A DNA stretch of 27,331 nt from a virus. The translations under genes and the position numbers were made by a program. The number at the start of each line of letters is the position of its first letter. Positions within the stretch are counted from its first letter, which is position 1. Below the pieces are notes generated by a model that saw only the letters and a list, made by a program, of their open reading frames with translations, had not been told where the DNA came from and did not search any database. Location: positions 1 to 27,331 of IMG/VR virus record IMGVR_UViG_3300033273_000156, one strand, 5' to 3'. This document shows positions 10,871 to 18,937 of the stretch, in pieces.

Positions 10871-12071
10871 ACCGCAAAGCAAAATATTCAAAGACGACAC
10901 AAGATTTAGAGTCATTGTTGCGGGTAGACGATTTGGCAAGACGTTTTTGTCAACTGCTGAACTGATCATCAGCGCAATCAAATCATCAGAAAGAAATGTC
11001 TGGTATGTTGCTCCTACTTACAAAGCGGCAAAAGAAATCGCTTGGGATATGCTAATCAATTCACTGCCACGCGAATACATACGCAAGACCAATGAATCAT
11101 CGCTGACTATTACTTTAATCAATGGTTCGACTATCAGCCTGAAGGGAGCAGAAAAAGCAGACAACTTGCGAGGCAGGGCTTTAGATTTTTGCGTACTCGA
11201 TGAGTTTGCTGATATGCGTCCAGAAACTTGGTACGAGGTCATTAGACCTTCACTTTCAGATCGTAATGGAAACGCTATGTTCATCGGTACGCCAAAAGGC
11301 AGAAATCACTTCTATGACCTCTGGACTAAAGGTGCTGACAAAGACGAGGAATGGAGTTCATATCAATACACCACAATCCAGGGCGGTCAGGTTACAGAAG
11401 AAGAAATCGAATCAGCCAAGCGTGACCTGGATGAAAGAACATTCAATCAAGAGTATCAGGCTCAGTTCGTCAACTACTCAGGAATCATCTACTACAACTT
11501 CAATCGAGAAGAATCGATAGCCAAAGTAGGCGATAATGACTCACCACTGCACATTGGCATGGACTTTAACCTAGACCCGATGTCAGCAGTCGTAGCAATC
11601 AGAGATGGCGGCGCGATTTATATCATTGATGAGGTCGTCATCTATGGGTCTAACACGGATGAGATTGTAGATGAGATCAAGACGCGCTACCCGCAAAGGC
11701 AGATCACGATTTATCCAGACCCTGCATCTCGACAGAGAAAGACATCGGCAGGTGGACGGACAGACCTCTCAATCCTCCAAAACGCAGGGTTTAACGTCAG
11801 AGTCAGAGATAAGCACTCAAGCATCAGAGACAGAATCAACTCAGTCAACGCCAGACTCATGAGCGCAGATGGTCAGCGGCATTTGTACGTCAACCCCAAG
11901 TGCAAACAGACGATCAGGTCATTGGAGAGGCAGACTTACAAGGAAGGCACGAATCAACCAGACAAAGATTCAGGTTTCGATCACATGAATGATGCTTTGG
12001 GCTACTTAATTGATTTTCTGTATCCTATTAAGAGACAATACGATATACCGCAACCGACTAGGTGGACGTAA
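10857..12071 (+). CDS. terL: Terminase large subunit
   Basis: This 404-residue packaging motor has an N-terminal ATPase: Walker A AGRRFGKT (22-29), an adenine-binding-like WYVAPTYKAAKEIAW (49-63), Walker B FCVLDE (111-116, Glu116 catalytic) and the coupling motif GTPKGRNHF (144-152). The C-terminal RNase H-like nuclease starts at GMDFNLDP (Asp236), with YPDPASRQRK and the final acidic DHMNDALGYLIDFL. It would translocate DNA into the prohead and cut the concatemer. The start ATG 10857 lies inside the small terminase gene. No intein or intron is seen. Confidence 0.96.
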   Translation: MHLTKPQSKIFKDDTRFRVIVAGRRFGKTFLSTAELIISAIKSSERNVWYVAPTYKAAKEIAWDMLINSLPREYIRKTNESSLTITLINGSTISLKGAEKADNLRGRALDFCVLDEFADMRPETWYEVIRPSLSDRNGNAMFIGTPKGRNHFYDLWTKGADKDEEWSSYQYTTIQGGQVTEEEIESAKRDLDERTFNQEYQAQFVNYSGIIYYNFNREESIAKVGDNDSPLHIGMDFNLDPMSAVVAIRDGGAIYIIDEVVIYGSNTDEIVDEIKTRYPQRQITIYPDPASRQRKTSAGGRTDLSILQNAGFNVRVRDKHSSIRDRINSVNARLMSADGQRHLYVNPKCKQTIRSLERQTYKEGTNQPDKDSGFDHMNDALGYLIDFLYPIKRQYDIPQPTRWT

Positions 12072-12073
12072 TT

Positions 12074-13450
12074 GTGTCGCAAGAAATTACTTATACCCAT
12101 CCCGACTATGATGACTATCAGGATCAGTGGGAATTTCACCTGCGATCATATCTTGGTGGCGAACACTACAAAGACGGTAAATACCTGGTTCAATACCTCA
12201 ACGAAGACAAGAACGAGTATGCTAGACGGTTAGAACTGACTCCGATTGATAACCACTGCGCGAACGTGGTGCACATCTATTCGTCATTCTTGTGGCGTAA
12301 TCCTCCGGTTCGACAGTATAACTCAATGGAAGGATCGCCAGTTCTCATTCCAATGATGCGTGACATTGACCTTGATGGCCGTTCGCTCGATGCCTTTATG
12401 AAGGAAGCGCAAATCTGGTCAGCAGTTTATGGTCATGTCTGGATTATCGTAGACAAACCTGCAAGCAATGCAGGAACACGGGCAGAAGAACTAGAACAAG
12501 GCATTCGTCCATATTTCAATCTTTACACACCTGAAAACGTCTTTGATTGGCGTTGGGAGCGCACTGCGTCAGGTCGTCAGAAGTTGGTCTACCTCAAGGT
12601 GCGTGAATCAATCACCAGAGAGACTGCCACTGAATCTGTTGTGTACTTCCGTGTATGGTCAGAGGAAACGGTTGAACTCTACGAGGTCAACAACGACACA
12701 GAGCGTCTGGTTGAGTCAGTTGATAATCCGATTGGCTACATTCCTGCGGTGTACTGTCCTGCGGCTAGAACCGTGACTCGCGGTATCGGTAAGTCAGATA
12801 TTGCTGATATTGCGATCATGCAGAAGGCCATCTATCAAGAATTATCAGAGATCGAGCAATTGATTCGTATCTCTAATCACCCAACACTGGTCAAAACTTA
12901 TGACACAGATGCGTCAGCGGGGGCAGGTGGGATCGTCCATATGCCTGATGAGCTAGACGCTAACCTCAGACCATTCTTGCTGCAGCCAAATGGAGGCAAC
13001 CTTACTGCTGTCATGGATAGCATCCAGAAGAAGACTGAAGCGATCAATAGGATGGCTCACCTGGGAGCCGTTCGCGGAACGGATGCTGTGAAAGCATCGG
13101 GTATTGCCTTGCAGACAGAGTTCCAGTTACTTAACGCTAAATTGGCTGAGAAGGCTGATTTGCTTCAGTTGGCAGAAGAACAGTTGTGGTTCTTTGTGTG
13201 TATTTGGCAAGGAGTTACCCCTGATGTCGAGATCAACTATCCAGACTCATTCGATATACGCGATTATCCGAATGAACTCCAGTTCCTTCAAATGGCTCGC
13301 GCATCAGGCGTGGACTCGCCTACGTTCATGCGGGAAGTTGACAAGCAGATCGTCGATTTGGTGTTAGACGACGAACTACTACACAAAGCCCATGAAGAAA
13401 TCGATACGGCCAGACAACTTGGGGACTTTAGCCCGACTGAGAGTGAGTGA
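12074..13450 (+). CDS. Portal protein
   Basis: The likely start is GTG 12074, 8 nt after AGGTGG and just past the terminase stop; GTG 12062 is an alternative that would overlap. The 458-residue protein shows portal-type features: DNHCANVVHIYSSFLWRNPP, a central EELEQGIRPYFNLYTPENVFDWRWE segment, PIGYIPAVYCPA, and a long helical region (QKAIYQELSEIEQLIRISNHPTLV, then KASGIALQTEFQLLNAKLAEKADLL) as in the DUF4055-like portal group. It forms the dodecameric DNA channel at the head vertex. Position between large terminase and the MuF-like gene is the usual one. Confidence 0.88.
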   Translation: MSQEITYTHPDYDDYQDQWEFHLRSYLGGEHYKDGKYLVQYLNEDKNEYARRLELTPIDNHCANVVHIYSSFLWRNPPVRQYNSMEGSPVLIPMMRDIDLDGRSLDAFMKEAQIWSAVYGHVWIIVDKPASNAGTRAEELEQGIRPYFNLYTPENVFDWRWERTASGRQKLVYLKVRESITRETATESVVYFRVWSEETVELYEVNNDTERLVESVDNPIGYIPAVYCPAARTVTRGIGKSDIADIAIMQKAIYQELSEIEQLIRISNHPTLVKTYDTDASAGAGGIVHMPDELDANLRPFLLQPNGGNLTAVMDSIQKKTEAINRMAHLGAVRGTDAVKASGIALQTEFQLLNAKLAEKADLLQLAEEQLWFFVCIWQGVTPDVEINYPDSFDIRDYPNELQFLQMARASGVDSPTFMREVDKQIVDLVLDDELLHKAHEEIDTARQLGDFSPTESE

Positions 13451-14337
13451 TGGCGGCTGACATTGATCATGCAAGGATTGTTGAAGCCCTAGCAAATAGT
13501 CATGAGCGCAGGATTTTATCTATTCTGCAACAGCTAGAGGAAAGGGTCGCCGCTTATGCAATCACTGCCCCGACTCAAGATGGACGGTTGTTCGACCTGG
13601 CATGGTCACTCCAAGCTAGAACCGACATCGAACGCATTATGCGTGAAACCTATCTCACGGAGGCAGATTCAATCGTCAGGGAATATGATCAAGTATTTGA
13701 ATCGATCCAAAAGATGTTCCAAAAATACGAATCGTTCGTCGGAGTCTCACCAGAAGTCGTATCGAATCTTCAACGTGTATCGTTTCAAGGCTTTCAAGAT
13801 GTTGCGGCCACGTTCTCAAACGAACTTGCCGATGAGTTATATCAGAACTCGCTTGTCGGTCGTCCGGTCGCAGAGTCAGTTAAAAACCTCAGACAAAAAA
13901 TCAACGGGGTATACATTCAGTCGGATCAGGCTGAGATACAACGCTTGGTTAATATTGCGAACGCAGGTGGTGAAGGAGCGGAGGAAGCAGTTCGAGAACT
14001 TCATCAAACATATGCCGCTGACCGCACAGGTAACAATATGCGGAGATACGCGAGGCAGATGGTTCACGACTCCATTATGCAATTCGATGCGGGCATCAAT
14101 ACAGCGGCGGGAAAAGAAGTTGGAGCTACGCTTTGGAAATATTACGGGTCAGTCGTCCAAGATTCGCGCCCGCACTGCGTAAAATATGCAGGGAAACTGT
14201 TTACTGAGGATGAGATCAGAGAAATCTGGACTGAGACCAATTGGGCAGGAAAAGCTGATGGCGATCCGTTTATTGTTCGCGGTGGATACAACTGTCGTCA
14301 CCATTGGCGGCCAGTGTTTGATATAGAGGATGACTAA
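13450..14337 (+). CDS. Head morphogenesis protein, MuF-like
   Basis: ATG 13450 forms a TGATG junction with the portal stop (GTG 13447 is an alternative), giving 295 residues. The N-terminal half is helical; the C-terminal part has the MuF/SPP1 gp7 signature: YARQMVHDSIMQFDAGINTAAGKEVGATLWKYYGS, then DSRPHC, GKLFTEDEIREIW, and the final GGYNCRHHWRPVF. The DSRpHC and NCRH motifs are hallmarks of this minor head family. It probably sits at the portal inside the procapsid and may travel with DNA. Four nucleotides of the C-terminus are followed by a small gene starting at TAATG. Confidence 0.88.
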   Translation: MAADIDHARIVEALANSHERRILSILQQLEERVAAYAITAPTQDGRLFDLAWSLQARTDIERIMRETYLTEADSIVREYDQVFESIQKMFQKYESFVGVSPEVVSNLQRVSFQGFQDVAATFSNELADELYQNSLVGRPVAESVKNLRQKINGVYIQSDQAEIQRLVNIANAGGEGAEEAVRELHQTYAADRTGNNMRRYARQMVHDSIMQFDAGINTAAGKEVGATLWKYYGSVVQDSRPHCVKYAGKLFTEDEIREIWTETNWAGKADGDPFIVRGGYNCRHHWRPVFDIEDD

Positions 14338-14462
14338 TGCCTGAAATGCTGAAGCGTAAGCTAGAAAGAATTTGCAAACAGCGTGGATATACAAAAGAGC
14401 GTTGCGCTCGATATGTCTATGGGACTTTGCGAAAAACAGGGTACACACCCAAACGTAAATAA
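14337..14462 (+). CDS. Small basic protein (41 aa) before the scaffold gene
   Basis: The frame starts at the TAATG junction (14337) with the MuF-like gene. The product begins MPEMLKRKLERICKQRGYTK and ends RKTGYTPKRK; it is very basic with a helical N-terminus. Such short basic proteins are often found between minor head and scaffold genes in phages I recall. No family name or function can be given. Coding is supported by the coupled start and exact fit of the gap. Confidence 0.6.
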   Translation: MPEMLKRKLERICKQRGYTKERCARYVYGTLRKTGYTPKRK

Positions 14463-14482
14463 CTCGAAAAGAGGTTCGTAAC

Positions 14483-15160
14483 ATGAGCGATAAAGAAATC
14501 ATGGCTGATGAAGCATCAATGGAACAACCAGGTGAGCAACAGGCCACAACTCAAGCGTCTGAGAAGACGTTCACACAAACAGAACTGGAAGGGATTATCG
14601 AGCAACGCCTAGCGCGAGAACGTAAGAAGTTCCAAAAGCAGATCGAGGGAGTAGACCTAGATGAAGCACGACAGCTACTACAAGCCAAACAGGAACAAGA
14701 GATTGAACGCCAAAAAGAAAAAGGTGAATTCGAGAAGGTCTTACAGCAACTCGCAGAAAAGAAAGATGCGGAAATAAATCAGTACAAATCTAAACTGCAT
14801 GAGATTCAGGTTGATGGTGCGTTGATCAATGCGGCATCACAAAGTAACGCAGTCCAACCAGAACAGGTCGTCGCTTTGCTCAAGAGCCAGACAAGGCTCG
14901 CAGACGATGGGTCTGTGGAAATTTTGGATAAAACTGGAGCTGTGCGATATAATGACAATGGAACATCTATGACTGTCAATGAGTTGGTCAATGAGTTCCT
15001 TACTGCTAACCCTCATTTTGTGAAGGCATCACCTAGTGGTGTTGGATCGCAGGGTGCGGCAGGTGGCTCTACACAGAAGCCTAATACTGTGGCTGATATG
15101 CTTGCTAACTGGGAAAACGGTGGGCGGCAAGCCTACGCCACGTTAAAGGGCAAGCGATAA
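14483..15160 (+). CDS. Capsid scaffolding protein
   Basis: This 225-residue acidic protein starts at ATG 14483 after AGAGG. It has a disordered, Gln/Glu-rich N-terminus, a long coiled coil (ERKKFQKQIEGVDLDEARQLLQAKQEQEIERQKEKG, EFEKVLQQLAEKKDAEINQYKSKLHEI), then a region DGALINAASQSNAVQPEQVVALLKSQ and a Gly/Ser-rich linker (SPSGVGSQGAAGGS). This coiled-coil scaffold layout, directly upstream of the major capsid gene, is typical of HK97-fold phages. It would direct procapsid assembly and be removed before packaging. Confidence 0.9.
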   Translation: MSDKEIMADEASMEQPGEQQATTQASEKTFTQTELEGIIEQRLARERKKFQKQIEGVDLDEARQLLQAKQEQEIERQKEKGEFEKVLQQLAEKKDAEINQYKSKLHEIQVDGALINAASQSNAVQPEQVVALLKSQTRLADDGSVEILDKTGAVRYNDNGTSMTVNELVNEFLTANPHFVKASPSGVGSQGAAGGSTQKPNTVADMLANWENGGRQAYATLKGKR

Positions 15161-15196
15161 CTCGTTTGTAAATTTATTCTGTAAAGGAGAGGCATC

Positions 15197-16030
15197 ATGG
15201 CCGCATCTACTACTACAACTCTTGACGATCTGTTCGTCAATATCATTGCTCAAGCACGATTCACAGCAGAGGAAAACGCTTTGCTTCGCAACTTGGTCAC
15301 TGTCTATGACATCAGTGGTCAGGAAGGTAAAACTGTTCAAGTGCCTAAGTACCCATCAGTTACAGCGGCTTTGCTGACTGAAGGTACTGATATGTCATCA
15401 ACAACTGTCTCTACATCTTCAGTGTCAGTAACTGTTGCTGAGAACGGAGCGCAAGTGTTCTTGACTGATATGGCGGCTATGGGTGCAGGTAACCCTGCTG
15501 ACGAGCTAGGAACAGTCCTTGGTAACTCAATCGCTACTAAGATGGATAAAGACGTAATCGCCCTGTTCGATGGTCTTTCAACATCTATCGGTGCGGCGGC
15601 AACAGAGTTGACTGCATCTCACCTGTTCCAAGCGGCGGCGACTATCCGTTCAAACGGCATCACTAGCCCATTGGTTGGCGTATTCCATCCGAAGCAGATT
15701 TACAACTTGATTGCTAACTTGACTGCATCAGGTGTGAATCCAAATGGCGGTGACCTCCAGAACGAAGCAATGCGTACTGGTTTCGTTGGAACTATCGCAG
15801 GTATTGATCTGTATCAGTCATCCAACATCACTGTTGATGCGAACGATGACGCGAAAGGTGCAGTCTTTGCCCGTGAAGCATTCGCAATGGCTATGAAGCG
15901 CGACTTCAACTTAGAGCCAGAGCGTGACGCCTCAAACCGTGGTTTCGAGTTGAACGCAACTGCGATCTACGGTGTAGCAGAACTTGACGATAGCTTCGGT
16001 GTCGAAATGTTCTTTGATGCGGCAATCTAA
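15197..16030 (+). CDS. Major capsid protein
   Basis: This 277-residue protein begins at ATG 15197 with a strong AAGGAG (15183-15188). It is soluble, with Ala/Thr-rich alternating segments: VPKYPSVTAALLTEGTDMSS, VTVAENGAQVFLTDMAAMGAG, PLVGVFHPKQIYNLIANLTAS, TGFVGTIAGIDLYQSSNI and AFAMAMKRDFNLEPERDAS. The G-T-I-A-G-I-D-L-Y-Q-S-S-N and A-x-A-M-K-R-D-F-x-x-E segments are typical of the P22-like and marine siphophage capsid group with the HK97 fold. The preceding scaffold gene, strong ribosome site and terminator immediately after support high-level expression. Confidence 0.92.
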   Translation: MAASTTTTLDDLFVNIIAQARFTAEENALLRNLVTVYDISGQEGKTVQVPKYPSVTAALLTEGTDMSSTTVSTSSVSVTVAENGAQVFLTDMAAMGAGNPADELGTVLGNSIATKMDKDVIALFDGLSTSIGAAATELTASHLFQAAATIRSNGITSPLVGVFHPKQIYNLIANLTASGVNPNGGDLQNEAMRTGFVGTIAGIDLYQSSNITVDANDDAKGAVFAREAFAMAMKRDFNLEPERDASNRGFELNATAIYGVAELDDSFGVEMFFDAAI

Positions 16031-16037
16031 GCCCGAC

Positions 16038-16061
16038 AGCCCCACTCCGGTGGGGCTTTTT
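16038..16061 (+). terminator. Strong intrinsic terminator after the capsid gene
   Basis: AGCCCCAC (16038-16045) pairs perfectly with GTGGGGCT (16050-16057) around a TCCG loop, followed by TTTTT. It follows the capsid stop by 7 nt. It would reduce transcription of downstream genes relative to capsid or stabilise the capsid mRNA. Confidence 0.9.
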
Positions 16062-16075
16062 ACTGAGGATTAGAA

Positions 16076-16360
16076 ATGGCAGTAGTTAAGTTATTTGAAG
16101 ATCAGACAGCAAACGCGAACGGTGATACGTTTTCAATTGCAGGTGGTCGGTACATCCTACAGGCATTTGGCACGTTCGATACTTGCTCGATGACTGTTCA
16201 AGTTTCTCACGATGGATCAGATTGGACGACTTACGGCACAGTGACAGCGATCACTGCGGCAAAGGCAGTTGATCTCGATTTACCAAAGGGTCTGTTTATT
16301 CGTGGGGTGATGGCATCTGTTGGTGCTAGCACTTCAGCAAGTCTGTTCCTGATTGGCTGA
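16076..16360 (+). CDS. Small beta-rich head protein, decoration-like
   Basis: This 94-residue protein starts at ATG 16076 after GAGGA. It is Thr/Ala/Gly rich with beta strands: FSIAGGRYILQAFGTFDTCSMTVQVSHDGSDWTTYGTVTAI and LFIRGVMASVGASTSASLFLIG. It resembles the small immunoglobulin- or jelly-roll-like proteins that often follow the major capsid gene and decorate capsids. The decoration role is inferred from position and size. Confidence 0.72.
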   Translation: MAVVKLFEDQTANANGDTFSIAGGRYILQAFGTFDTCSMTVQVSHDGSDWTTYGTVTAITAAKAVDLDLPKGLFIRGVMASVGASTSASLFLIG

Positions 16361-16365
16361 TACTC

Positions 16366-16731
16366 ATGGCGACTGCAAAGAAAGCTAATCCGAAAATCTG
16401 GGAACGAGCGAAAGCCAAAGCCAGACGGAAGATGGGCGGTCATTCCGCCAGAGCTATGCAGTTAGCCGTGAAGTATTACAAAGATATGGGCGGTCGCTAT
16501 GTCGGACGAAAGAGTGGTCGGACAGGGCTGTCGAAATGGACTAAACAAGATTGGGGTTATGTTGGCAAAGAAGGCAAATCCCGCTATTTACCAAAGGCGG
16601 CACGAAAGTCTTTGAGCCGTGGTCAGAAAGCGGCAGGTAGTCGCGCCAAAAACAAAGCCACAAAAACAGGTAGCAGACGCGCACCATATACTGCGGCAGA
16701 ACGCAGAGCGGTAAGGAGAGCTACCAAGTGA
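16366..16731 (+). CDS. Basic DUF5872-like protein
   Basis: This 121-residue, very basic protein has the pattern KANPKIWERAKAKARRKMG, HSARAMQLAVKYYKDMGG, LSKWTKQDWGYVG and RYLPKAARKSLSRGQKAA, which I recall as DUF5872, known from algal giant viruses and marine phages. The tail (KKNKATKTGSRR-like) is Lys/Arg-rich and could bind nucleic acid. Two further small basic genes follow with 4-nt and 1-nt overlaps, suggesting one expression unit. Position among head genes suggests a virion or DNA-condensing role, but none is known. The family name is from memory. Confidence 0.75.
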   Translation: MATAKKANPKIWERAKAKARRKMGGHSARAMQLAVKYYKDMGGRYVGRKSGRTGLSKWTKQDWGYVGKEGKSRYLPKAARKSLSRGQKAAGSRAKNKATKTGSRRAPYTAAERRAVRRATK

Positions 16732-17000
16732 TTAATTATCGCGGAATCAAGTTTGCAGGTTACAACAAAGCAAAGCGCACCCCGAATCATCCAAAGAAAT
16801 CTCATGCTGTGTTGGCTAAGAAAGGCGATAAAGTCAAACTCATTCGCTTTGGTCAGCAGGGTGTAAAAGGCTCGCCATATCGTAAAGGGGAGTCAGCGGC
16901 TAACAGAGCCAGAAGACAGGCATGGAAAAAACGCCACGCCAGGAATATTCAGCGCGGTGTGTTCAGTGCGGCATATTGGGCAAACAAGGTGAAGTGGTGA
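16728..17000 (+). CDS. Conserved basic hypothetical protein
   Basis: This 90-residue protein starts at GTG 16728, overlapping the DUF5872-like stop. GYNKAKRTPNHPKKSHAVL, KGDKVKLIRFGQQGVKGSP, RKGESAANRARRQAWKKRHA and ARNIQRGVFSAAYWANKVKW are highly patterned segments that I recall as conserved in marine phages, usually unnamed. It is basic, probably folded with a short beta hairpin and helices. Its place next to head genes suggests a head or packaging role, which is not established. Confidence 0.78.
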   Translation: MINYRGIKFAGYNKAKRTPNHPKKSHAVLAKKGDKVKLIRFGQQGVKGSPYRKGESAANRARRQAWKKRHARNIQRGVFSAAYWANKVKW

Positions 17001-17149
17001 TGTACTACACAAAGACGGGTAAACGCTATACAGGCAAGTTTCATCGCATGGCAAACGGCGTTTTGCATACAGGTGCAAAGCACACATCCAGGTCACGCAG
17101 GTTATATACTAAATCGCAGATAAATCGGATGCGTAAGAGGAAACGGTAA
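17000..17149 (+). CDS. Small basic protein (49 aa)
   Basis: ATG 17000 forms a TGATG junction with the previous stop; the longer frame from 16922 lies inside the previous gene. The product (MYYTKTGKRYTGKFHRMANG..., ending INRMRKRKR) is strongly basic with an SH3-like beta pattern at the N-terminus (YTKTGKRYTGKFHRMANGVLHTGA). No family is named. It overlaps the next start by one base (TAATG). Confidence 0.68.
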   Translation: MYYTKTGKRYTGKFHRMANGVLHTGAKHTSRSRRLYTKSQINRMRKRKR

Positions 17150-17562
17150 TGGCATTTTCTACTGATTCAGATTTGACAGCGATTCAGCCTGACATCTTGT
17201 CGCTAGGGATTACGACTTTTGCTGATGAACACGCGAAAGCAGAGGCAGATATTAAGCGAGAGATTCGTCATCGTTGGTGGCCTCGCACTGGCTTCAAGGG
17301 TGAGATGAAAGATTCGTTGCTGACAGAAAGTCAGTGGACTCGCGCAAACGCTTATCTGGTTCTTTGGAAGTACGCACTACCTCAGTTGACCAACTGGGTT
17401 GATGGCGACAGATTCCGTGAAATGATCAACTTCTACCGTGACCTGTTTAATCAGGAGATGGAGTCAGTATTCAATGATGGTGTTGAATACGACTATGACG
17501 AAGACGGAACAATTCAGGACGATGAGAAAGACCTGACCTTTGAGGGACGGTTGACTCGATGA
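17149..17562 (+). CDS. Head-tail connector/neck protein
   Basis: This 137-residue protein starts at TAATG (17149). DSDLTAIQPDILSLGITTFADEHAKAEADIKREIRHRWWPR followed by TESQWTRANAYLVLWKYALPQLTN and a long helix (RFREMINFYRDLFNQEMESVF) fits the helical-bundle adaptors (HK97 gp6 / SPP1 gp15 type) that dock on the portal. The C-terminus has an acidic DYDEDGTIQDDEK stretch resembling a metal loop but without the full EF-hand pattern. Role is by position and helical pattern. Confidence 0.72.
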   Translation: MAFSTDSDLTAIQPDILSLGITTFADEHAKAEADIKREIRHRWWPRTGFKGEMKDSLLTESQWTRANAYLVLWKYALPQLTNWVDGDRFREMINFYRDLFNQEMESVFNDGVEYDYDEDGTIQDDEKDLTFEGRLTR

Positions 17563-17981
17563 AAGTGGAAGTCAATGCAACTAGGGTGACAGCATTACTT
17601 GATCGAGAGATCAAAGCTACCCCTAAGAAGATTGATAGAGCATTGTCTATGACTGCTCAACAAGGCATCAATGTCATTCTTGATCGCACCGAAAAAGGTA
17701 TCGGTTATATCGGCAGGTTTGCTCCATATACTCCTGCATATGCCAAGTTCAGAGCCAAAAAGGGACTCAAAGTTTCTCCAGTAGACCTTAACTTCAGCGA
17801 CAATATGCTTTCGTCTATTGCTTCACGCAGAGTCAGTAAAGGTCTGTACGAAATCTATTTCACGAGAGCGGTAGAGGCTAAGAAAGCGGTTTTCAACAAT
17901 ATTAAGCGTCCGTTCTTTGGCTTTAACACGAAAGAGAAAGGCAATCTGAGTCGGTTCTTCCGTAAGGCGGTGATGAGATGA
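17559..17981 (+). CDS. Head-tail joining / virion morphogenesis protein (HK97 gp10-like)
   Basis: This 140-residue protein overlaps the previous gene by 4 nt. N-terminal helices (ATRVTALLDREIKATPKKIDRALSMTAQQGINVI), GRFAPYTPAYAKFRAKKGLKVSPVDLNFSDNMLSSI, then FTRAVEAKKAVFNNIKRPFFGFNTKEKGNLSRFF are typical of the phage virion morphogenesis proteins that complete tails. The APYTPAYAKFRAKKG and RPFFGFN segments are strongly patterned. It probably acts at the head-tail interface. Confidence 0.8.
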   Translation: MKVEVNATRVTALLDREIKATPKKIDRALSMTAQQGINVILDRTEKGIGYIGRFAPYTPAYAKFRAKKGLKVSPVDLNFSDNMLSSIASRRVSKGLYEIYFTRAVEAKKAVFNNIKRPFFGFNTKEKGNLSRFFRKAVMR

Positions 17982-18412
17982 GTATCCGTGAAGATGTGGC
18001 TTCAAACATCGTAACAACGCTTCAAGCGGCAACGACACCTGTCACTCCAAAGTTAGTGACCAGAGAGCCGTTTGAATTTGATGAAATATCGAATGCTCAA
18101 TTCCCTGCGATCTTGGTACAGACTGCATCAGAAAGCAGAGAAGATATTACGATTGGTGACGGATCGATTAGGCGAGAAGGAATCATAACGTACCAATTAT
18201 TTGGCTTTGTAAAATCTAGCACTGTCGATACAGCCAGAAACAACCTAATCGAGACAATTGAAGAAGCTCTCGACACAGACAGAACACGAAACGGAAATGC
18301 GCTAGATACGCAGGTCGTTTCTATTGAGACTGACGAGGGGGCAATTGCTCCTGTCGGTGGAATTATAGTCACTGTTGAAGTGATGTATAATTTCGTCAGG
18401 GGTAATACCTGA
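17978..18412 (+). CDS. Tail terminator-like protein
   Basis: This 144-residue protein starts at ATGA (17978). IREDVASNIVTTLQAATTPVT, FPAILVQTASESREDITIGDGSIRREGIITYQLFGFVKSS, DTARNNLIETIEEALDT and VGGIIVTVEVMYNFVRGNT give the alpha-beta-beta-alpha-beta order of lambda U-like tail terminators. The order (neck, gp10-like, terminator, tube) matches siphophages. It would cap the tail tube and join it to the head. Confidence 0.75.
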   Translation: MSIREDVASNIVTTLQAATTPVTPKLVTREPFEFDEISNAQFPAILVQTASESREDITIGDGSIRREGIITYQLFGFVKSSTVDTARNNLIETIEEALDTDRTRNGNALDTQVVSIETDEGAIAPVGGIIVTVEVMYNFVRGNT

Positions 18413-18453
18413 TAGAGCCTTACGGCAAACCTTAACCTTGCGAGGAAATTGAA

Positions 18454-18846
18454 ATGGCAACACACAAGGGTTCTGAAGGAGTCGTCAAAGTCGGCTCTAA
18501 CACGGTAGCAGAGGTTCGTGATTGGTCAATCTCAATCACTGCTGACACTTTAGAAGATACAACGATGGGTGATACTGCGCGTACCTACAAGCCATCGCTG
18601 ACTGCGGCTACTGGTTCAATCTCATGTTTATGGGATGAAACAGATACGTCTGGACAAAACGCGATGACAGCGGCGGCTGAAATCACTTTGAATCTATATC
18701 CAGAAGGTTCTGATTCAGGTGATCATTACTACACAGCATCAGTAATCATCACTGACGAGACAGCTTCTGCGGCATATGACGGAATGGTTGAGCGTAATTT
18801 CAACTTTACAGCGAACGGTGCAGTCACATTCGGCACAGTAGCGTAA
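18454..18846 (+). CDS. Major tail tube protein
   Basis: This 130-residue protein starts at ATG 18454 after GAGG. GSEGVVKVGSNTVAEVRDWSISITADTLEDTTMGDTARTYKPSLTAATGSISCLWDETDTSG and the closing VERNFNFTANGAVTFGTVA form the beta-sandwich of siphophage tail tube proteins (the W-S-I-S pattern and the D-T-x-M-G-D segment are characteristic). It would polymerise around the tape measure. A compact folded element follows before the chaperone genes. Confidence 0.88.
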   Translation: MATHKGSEGVVKVGSNTVAEVRDWSISITADTLEDTTMGDTARTYKPSLTAATGSISCLWDETDTSGQNAMTAAAEITLNLYPEGSDSGDHYYTASVIITDETASAAYDGMVERNFNFTANGAVTFGTVA

Positions 18847-18851
18847 TCGAG

Positions 18852-18907
18852 TTATCGGCTAGGGTAGCCCCCGAAAAGCAGGTACTCCGTAGCCTGTCTG
18901 CCGATGA
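18852..18907 (+). ncRNA. Candidate folded element between tail tube and chaperone genes
   Basis: ATCGGC (18854-18859) and GCCGAT (18900-18905) close a compact fold (extended by a wobble to TTATCGGC/GCCGATGA). Inside, CAGG (18879-18882) pairs with CCTG (18893-18896), and GGCT can pair with AGCC nearby (18857-18860 with 18865-18868). No T-run follows, so it is not a simple terminator. It lies 33 nt before the G chaperone start and may set mRNA stability or expression ratio. Confidence 0.45.
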
Positions 18908-18937
18908 CACTAAATACGGGCTTTGACGGAGAAGCAA

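Noticed and set aside
13556-14182. 208-codon + strand frame overlapping the MuF-like gene
   Set aside because: Long, but the product shows no recognisable motif, is basic and Ser/Arg-rich, and has no ribosome site. It contrasts with the dcm overlap, where motifs are present.
17149-17562. EF-hand in the neck protein (DYDEDGTIQDDEK)
   Set aside because: The loop lacks the Asp at position 5 and proper spacing to Glu 12, unlike the EF-hand at 1025.
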